In this document: positions 57,377-64,000 of the stretch, in pieces
Layout: every line of letters starts with the position of its first letter
Numbering within the stretch: the stretch's first letter is position 1
NCBI GenBank assembly: GCA_902728285.1
Contig: CACVBU010001026.1
Span: forward strand, 62,001-126,000
DNA length: 64,000 nt
Reading direction: 5' to 3'
Origin: Clytia hemisphaerica
Taxonomy: Eukaryota; Cnidaria; Hydrozoa; Leptothecata; Clytiidae
The notes under the pieces: model-generated
Database searches by the model: none
What the model was told of the DNA's origin: nothing
Seen by the model: the letters and a program-made list of their open reading frames with translations, nothing else
Program-made: the position numbers and the translations under genes

Positions 57377-58075
57377 AAGGAGGAGAGTTTCTGGGAATTC
57401 AAAAGAAAAGTCAAAGGAACGCAACAAGAGATAGTAAGCGGAATGGTCAACGAGAAAGGGGAAATGGTATCTGAAAAGAGCAAGATTGTTGATGTCTTCA
57501 AAATATTCTATGTGGACCTGTTTAAAAAACCAGACGAAGAGTCTTTTAATGAAGCCCAAATGAAATCAGAATAGACAGTAGAGAAAAAGATCAAAAGCAT
57601 GAAAGAAGTGGCAAATACACAGGAAGCCCTAACCGTAACCAAGAAAGAGATAAATGACGTAGTAAGAAAGCTGAAAAGAAGAAAGGCACCTGATTCTGGA
57701 GGATGGAGGAATGAGATGTTGAAAGAGGGAGGTGGTGAGATGATCAAATCACTGAAAATTATATTTAACGAAATCTTCAGGAACATGATTATACCAGAGC
57801 AGTGGGAAAAAGTAACCGTCAAGTCAATATATAAAAACAAGGGAAAGAAGACAGAAATGAAGAACAGCAGTGGAATTTTTCTGACCAATACGGTCAGCAA
57901 AGTGTTTGAGAAAGTACTACTTAACAAGGCAGAGTCAAAATTGAATATAAACAAATTCCAGAATGGTGGACAAAAGGAGAGATCAACCAAGGACAACTGG
58001 CTATCGCTGATGGCGGTACTAGACAAGAACAGGGAGGTGGGAAGAGACACCTACATTACACTGCATGAAATTTGA
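57374..58075 (+). pseudogene. LINE reverse transcriptase fragment of another family
   Basis: Two open segments in frame-shifted order (57374-57574 and 57599-58075) read LKRRKAPDSGGWRNEMLKEG, IPEQWEKVTVKSIYKNKGKK and GIFLTNTVSKVFEKVLLNKA. This is the linker and the first part of a LINE RT domain. The catalytic YADD region is absent. It directly follows the (AAT)n tail of the preceding LINE. Confidence 0.75.
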
Positions 58076-58370
58076 TGTTTTCCAGTAGAGAAACATCACT
58101 TTCTGACGTTTCTCCTAAATGGTTTCATGAAAACGCAATGTGTCACTCGGCGGACAATGCGGAAAAACATCATTTTCTGACGTTTTTACAAATAGATTTT
58201 ATGGTAGCACCGTGTGTCACTGTGCGGAAAATGTGGGAAACATCATTTTTTGGGCCTTTTTACTTGACGATTTTATGAAAACACCTTGTGATACAATTTT
58301 GGGAAAAAAATATCATTTTTGGCGCTTTATGAAAATAGAATTACTACTATGTTTCACAGGGTTTGTCAAA
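58075..58370. repeat. Imperfect tandem repeat, about 65-100 bp period
   Basis: Successive blocks carry AAACATCATTTTCTGACGTTT, TTTTATG and GTGTCACTGTGCGGAAAATG in the same order, about four times with decay. Open frames here (58072-58379) are repeat products. Confidence 0.6.
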
Positions 58371-59567
58371 ATTATCTAAATGTATCAAGGAAGGAAAAGA
58401 TTAAATCTTTCTGCAAATATCTGTCACTTTAAGACTTCAGATTTCTATAGACATATGTTCAAACCAAATCGTGGTAGACCCCAAGGGCATGAGAAGCCAA
58501 AGAAACGTACGTTCTTCTAAGTAATTTCAAGAAATGTGTTTTCTTCTCAAGCATACAAGTGCTTAAATACCAAAAAAAGTGTAAATTTTGCTTACAGAAA
58601 AGAAAAAGTATAATGCAATAGTGCTAAAAATAATAGGGTAAAAATGTGCATATTTTTCCAACGACCCACGTTTGAATTAAGTGAATCTCAAGTAATTTAA
58701 TGGAAAGCTCATTGATTTAAGAAAACGGAAATCGATTACCAGTAATGATAAAATGGAGAAATTATCATACAGCACATCAAAACAAAAAAGTTAAAGTGTT
58801 GAGAAATTACACAAACAGACTCAAAAAAAACTTTAGCTCCAGAAACTGATAAGCTAACAGACAGGCTCTTTAAAATTTTAAACAAAAGTGAGAAAACCTA
58901 AACAAAATAAAGATTAGCACACACAAAAAGATTACAAAGTTAGTTTTAGAAAAAAAATGGTTTGCTATGATAAAAACGTTCCTTTTTTTTAATTTACAAG
59001 GGTGTCATTTGATAATTGACACTGAAAAATAAAACATGCTGACATATCAGTTGTTTTTTATATCATTTATTTGATAAAGTAGGTTATAAAAGGGCAGACA
59101 AAGCTGATGTGAACCTACAACATAAAATTTAATAAATTTGAATAAAAATGAAAATATTTAAAAATTATATGTTAAAAATCTAAAAAAGGTTCTGACATAA
59201 GAGGTTTGATGTGACTGACCAGGACAAGACTGAGAATTAGGTTTGTAAATAAGTAAGATATTAACAAAACGAAGTCGACGAGACTAAGCTTAAAATTGTA
59301 GTAAAAAGAGTGCAGAATGTTGTAGTATTGGAGTTTGTTGTTATGTAATGTATGGAAAATCTTACTACCAAATTAAAAGTATCAAGGTTAAATAAGTATG
59401 AATAGGTTGGTATATAAAAAAATAGACTACAGAAAAATAAAATCGTTGTGTATGTTAATGAATTGTATACAAATGAAAAATGAAAATTTATTAATCTTAG
59501 TTTTGAATTTGGGTATTTATCCCTAAAAAAGCAAATACAATTCCACACCAGCAAATTTTCAATGCTT
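58371..59567. other. Intergenic, nothing recognised
   Basis: AT-rich downstream flank of the last gene (which is on the minus strand). Its polyadenylation region should be at about 59300-59560; none of the AATAAA words on the minus strand is clearly best. Confidence 0.4.
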
Positions 59568-62500
59568 CTACTCTTTCACCACATACTTATCATATACATG
59601 TGACAAACATTTGACGGGCGGACGTGGACGTTTTGATGGTGAACCAGGCACCCTTTTGTTGTACTGTTTCTTTGCCTTGGCAGACATGTTCTGCATGTAG
59701 GCCTCGTCAATTTTTGAAACTATTCGATTGTATTTCTTACTGCGCCAGGGCAGAGACCGTACATAGTAAAATGAATCACCGTTTTCGTCCTGTCTATCCT
59801 CTTCCGAAGACATCATCTCTGGAACGATGATTTGTGTATATCGAGTCTTATCTTCTTCGCTGATGTCCATGGCACTTAAAGTTTTTTGTCTTCTTTCCGC
59901 TTTCTACAGAAAAAGAAAAAAATTGAATATATTTAACAGGAGAGTATTTGCAGGTTATAATAGCCACGACAGCCACTGTCGTTAAGCCATTGTTTGAACC
60001 TACGTGCTACTAGCAGTTTTGTGTGGTTTTGGTTAATAAAACAAAATTTGAATGTTTTAGTAACTAAATATGGAAAGACGTTCAAAATTGACGTTGTATG
60101 TCTCCTTTGAAACAGTCAAGCGTGACATCAAAATAGCGAAATCATCAAAGACTTGAACTCAAGAAAAGGATCCACTTAATCTTGTCAAAGTTATAATGTA
60201 AATGTGAACGCAAGGACAAAACTATTATATCAATTTGGATAAACAAAAGCACAAACAATCAACTATATATTCTGAGGCGCAAGTCTAGATTTAGTTTTTC
60301 TTTAAGAACTATATGCCAAAATACTTACGTGTTTTTTCCTTTGACTGTAGGTTTGCTTTTGTTGGATGTTTGGATCTCGTGCTTTTTTTCGCTTAACAGT
60401 CTTCTTGTTTTCGAAGTGAATGTTGATAGCCGCTATAATGAAAATTATAAATTAGGGCAAGTGAACTTAATGAACATAAGCTTTTGGTCGAGAATTTCGT
60501 GATACTGTTTCATCAGTATACTCTTAACATTTAAAGACACAAAAATTAGATAGGGCCACAGCACAAGCACAATGCATTGGAGTTCGAAGTTAATTACAAA
60601 GATACTTTGAAATCAAAAAAGATTATTGCATGAACAGTCTTGCCTTTCATAAGATAAAAAATTAAAAATCATACCGTTAATAATTTTATCTCTGTTTTCG
60701 ATTTCTGCAAAGATTGGTGTCACAAAGTTTTTCACGTATGTTGTTGTTTTCAGATTGACTTCGTCGAAAGCACTTAAAGGAAAAATACAACTGATTGAAT
60801 AAAAAGTTCATCCTCTTTATCCAAACATGAAGTAAATAGTATAAACACGCCAATCCTCTTCAAAGATAAGTATAGAGAATAAACAAAGAGTGGAAACAAG
60901 AATGCCTGTAAAGTTTGATATGGTCAGAATCAAATATGATTTTGTGCTCATTATGAAAAATGATACTGTGTATTATATCTTCCCCATAAGAAAATAAGAT
61001 GAAGGTTTTTTAAATTTATATTTTAACAAATGCAGACTGAAAAAAGCCGCATGGGCACAGACAGGACAGTGGTATTACATAAAAATTCTGTACAAATATA
61101 AACTTACTGGTGCCCAGGAGAAGAATCCCAATCTTTCAACTGGAGTGAAACTGCTTTTTTGCGGGATGCATATCCTTTTTTCACGTACCACTGAAATGAA
61201 GAGTAAAGACAAAATTACATCTAACTAAAAATCCTGAAAAAACCCATAAATAATATTAAAATTCATTTCCAATTTAAATTCAAAGAAAATAAACAAAAAT
61301 TATTTTGAGAAATATGAAAAGTCACAAAAATATTCAAAAAACTAAAAATTTCCAAAAAAACCCGGGGTCACTCGAACCAGCGACCCCTCGCCTGAGAGCT
61401 GATCGATTCACTACACCAAAACGGCTGATCAAATTGCAAAATTCAAATTATTTATTTGCCAGACTGGGACGCGTGAGTTTACCCTAACTATTTAGATCGT
61501 ATATTCCGCCCTGAAGGGGCCCATAGTATCTATCGCCAAGAATCTGGTCTGAATACAAAAATGCGATATCGCATTTTGAAGGTTTGTTTCTTATATTTTC
61601 CTCCCAAGACCTATTCATAATAAAGGCTATTCTCAAAATGAATTCTATAGTAAAACAAGCCGTATATATATAAAAGTTGCGAAGCGATCGAGGCAGGTCA
61701 CTAAATTCGCAAGTTGCAAGCAAAAAGATAGAAAGTATTGAATGAGCCCGATAAGTTCTTTTTTCTAACGTTATACTTATAGAGGTCTCACCAAACAAAA
61801 ATGATTTATACCTTATTACATGAATATAAGTATGGAATTTAACGGCCTTGAAATTAACATGAAATTTTCTCAATTCGTGTTAATTCACTTAATTACACGT
61901 CTCCTAATACTCATGTAAGGTAAGTAAAAAATATTCGAAGAACATTTTAAAATCGCGTCTTTTGTTCGGGAAAGCTTTTCCACCTGAACCTAAAAAGTAA
62001 ATTATTTTTAATTTTGGTTTATTTTGACTCATTTTACTTCCGGTTTTAAATTCCTCGTGTTCGAAAATCGAACTTTCGAATCTTTCGAATTTCGAATGTT
62101 TCAATAAAAACAAACATTCGAATCCTCCCTGCCATAAATAGTTTTTTATTTGTTAGAATTCCAGGGTGGTAGACAGACTTTCCTCAGTAAATGATTGGTG
62201 ACTCGATGATAGTATTCATGGTTTCGAAGATTTTTACATGTAAATGTTGATACCAAATCTAGTCTTTATTTTAGAGTCCCTTGCATACAACCAAAACCCA
62301 ATCAAAACAAAAGAATCCTCGGGGTCAAGCACTATCCAGATTAAACACCAGTCGGTCTATTGAGACAGGAATGTGAAATACTGTACTGAGGAATTTAATC
62401 TTTAATAACCATACCCAGTTACGAGTTAGAAATATTGTATCAAGTTACATCATTATTTATACACAAAAATTTAAAAGTTTAAGTTCTATAATTATAATAA

Positions 62501-63998
62501 AACTATTAGTGGTATAAAATCCTAAAGATAAATATAAAGAAAAACCAGAGAAAAAGAACTAAAATTTAAGAAGATTCTTACAATTCCTTCGACCAGGGTT
62601 TGATTCAACAATTAAGCAAAAAACCTCAATATTTTTATAATGGCTGTATTTTCCAAAGTGGTGAAGCATATAGGGTTTTTAATTATAAATCTGCTGGAGA
62701 CAAATGTTTGACAGTCTTACCATTGATTTAGGATCAAACTCTTCACATTAAAATAATTTTATCAGCTGTAGCACAGAAATTTAAAACAGTTAAAAGTACA
62801 TCATATAAATATCCATAATATCATGTTTTGATAACTGTCAAGATTTGTTCATGGACACATATTTCGATATTTTACAAGTCATTTTCATTTTCAGCAATTT
62901 CTAAAATCCTTTTTACAATCATATGTTTCCTCAATACTTACTTTATCCTGGCCATCAAATGCATATTTATAACAGCAAGCAACCAGAGCCCACATATTTT
63001 CGAGCAGCCAAGTCAAGATTTCAAGAACAACGACAAACAATCAGTTCTCTTTTTCACTGAATAAGAGGAGGGATAAATTCTTCCAGATTATCCATAACTT
63101 GAATATGTTCGTCCCCATTTCAAAGCATGCTAAAAGGCCAAGTTCACGTTCTTGCTCACTCTCTTTATAGTTATATATATTCGCTTTGCAAAAAAGTTTT
63201 TTTCACCACGTATGCAGGTCATTTTTCAGCTTTCCTTTTCTGGAAATGACACAACAACTCTGTTGAGCCTGTCTTGTCAATGAAACCAGATGAAACAATA
63301 AAAATTTCCATCTTCTTTCTCCTGTTCTTTCTCTTTGCTACAGTTTCAGCTTCTTCTTTTCAACCAACATCTTACACCGCTTCAACTTTTTCAAAACATT
63401 CAACGTTTCATTTTTATTTCTCACAAAAAAGTAAACATTCGAAATTGGAAAGATTCGAAAGTGTCTGTGTTTTCAATGCTCGAGTCAATGCAGCGACTTC
63501 TTAAAAGGGAGCACCATGAGAGCAGAGAGAGAGTTTGAGTTCTTTGAACGCTTCGACCGCGCGCTGGTTTTCCGAACCAATCAGCTTTCTGATATGGAGC
63601 GGGAGTAAAGAAGCTAAAAATGTACGGGAACGACGGAATATCTTTTATGGAAGTTGCCCTGACTCGGAGATTTTCGGCGCCGTAGAGCGGTTCTTTTTCT
63701 CGACGAAGCCATCCTAAATACAATCTACCAAACCGATATTGTAACGCCTCTTACCGCCTCTTACCTGGACGAAAACAACCGGGATCTGAATACTTAATCC
63801 ACATTTAACAGATGGGAACTAAATTTTCGTTTTCGTCTTGCGCTCCCCTGGGTATATAGAATTTAAAGGTACATGCACACTATAGCAAAACTGCTTCGCT
63901 CATGTATATTCGCTTCGCAAAAACCATTACAACAATCTTTTAAATCTTACCCTAACATCATTGGGAACAGTGAGCTTCTCAGGCTTTTTCTTTTGCAT
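59568..63998 (-). CDS. Unrecognised basic, probably nuclear protein, 5 exons
   Basis: Exons on the minus strand: 63998-63951 (or earlier), 61190-61108, 60772-60675, 60432-60329 and 59903-59568. All borders are GT-AG, phases join (0, 2, 1, 0), giving 222 residues if the ATG at 63998 is the start; an upstream exon beyond the window is possible. In order: a basic N-terminus (MQKKKPEKLTVPNDVRW), a YASRKKAVSLQLKDW segment, a probable helix (TYVKNFVTPIFAEIENRDK), a lysine/arginine-rich run (KKTVKRKKARDP, then YSQRKKHKAERRQK) that should act as a nuclear signal, an acidic stretch (MMSSEEDRQDENGD), then YYVRSLPWRSKKYNRIVSKI and a basic proline-rich end (GSPSKRPRPPVK). I do not recognise the family. 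The LPWRSKK...RP part resembles, from memory, companion proteins of animal DNA transposons, so it could be a transposon accessory or domesticated protein. No enzyme motif is visible. Confidence 0.7.
61360..61435 (-). repeat. tRNA-like sequence with T-run terminator, probable SINE or relic
   Basis: On the minus strand: TTTTGGTGTAGTGAATCGAT (A-box like), then GGGGTCGCTGGTTCGAGTGA (B-box) closing a nine-pair stem, followed by CCCGGGTTTTTTT, a polymerase III-type terminator. The overall fold is not a clean cloverleaf. It lies in intron 1 of the unknown gene. Confidence 0.5.
61500..63950. other. Long first intron of the unknown gene
   Basis: About 2.7 kb separates exon 1 from exon 2. Apart from the tRNA-like repeat, nothing is recognised. 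Open frames such as 63274-63504 (+), which starts with a hydrophobic stretch, lack supporting exons or a family signal and are taken as chance. Confidence 0.4.
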
Positions 63999-64000
63999 TG

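Noticed and set aside
58072-58379. Overlapping cysteine-containing frames
   Set aside because: They arise from the imperfect tandem repeat there.
63274-63504. 76-residue frame beginning with a signal-like hydrophobic stretch
   Set aside because: Lies in an intron, phenylalanine/serine-rich from T-rich DNA, and no other exon or family supports it.

Overview
The window is nuclear DNA of an invertebrate animal. It is AT-rich, its genes are split by GT-AG introns, it has no operons, and it carries CR1/L2-like and RTE-like LINEs, a Penelope-like element, an intron-bearing Merlin-type transposon, a tnp2/Plavaka-type transposon and dozens of short inverted-repeat elements. The repertoire suggests a cnidarian, perhaps a hydrozoan, but that is inference; no marker gene fixes the species.

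Three host-type genes could be assembled exon by exon. (1) A small secreted cysteine-rich protein on + (coding 2769-6256, 4 coding exons, TATA box and initiator visible). (2) A serine/threonine kinase of about 415 residues on - (40578 down to 34003, 8 exons, all phases join) with every catalytic motif and a strongly basic, probably nuclear C-terminal tail. (3) An unrecognised basic, probably nuclear protein of about 222 residues on - (63998 down to 59568, 5 exons); its 5' end may extend past the window edge.

Layout. 1-2440: intergenic with one foldback element. 2448-6256: secreted-protein gene whose introns hold three inverted-repeat elements. 6474-8000: repeat debris and a 403-base assembly gap. 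7961-12250: a near full-length LINE (-), then a fragment of a second LINE. 13336-31260: no host gene seen; a field of nested short transposons, including a 2.4 kb hAT-like insertion whose empty site survives at 7862-7958. 31896-33310: RTE-like LINE (-). 34003-40578: kinase gene, its introns loaded with foldback elements and a TTAA-flanked element that seems to carry a 3'-terminal exon. 42164-43400: Penelope-like element. 44037-50004: Merlin-type transposon, a five-exon transposase gene between two inverted arrays of a 22-bp tandem repeat. 50695-55268: tnp2-type transposase. 56311-58075: two truncated LINEs. 58075-59567: repeats and blank sequence. 59568-63998: the unknown nuclear protein gene.

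The most unusual signals are a set of foldback elements sharing one layout but each using its own short repeated word, the Merlin element with satellite-like inverted arms (including a 220-bp higher-order repeat), and the apparent terminal exon inside a TTAA-flanked element.
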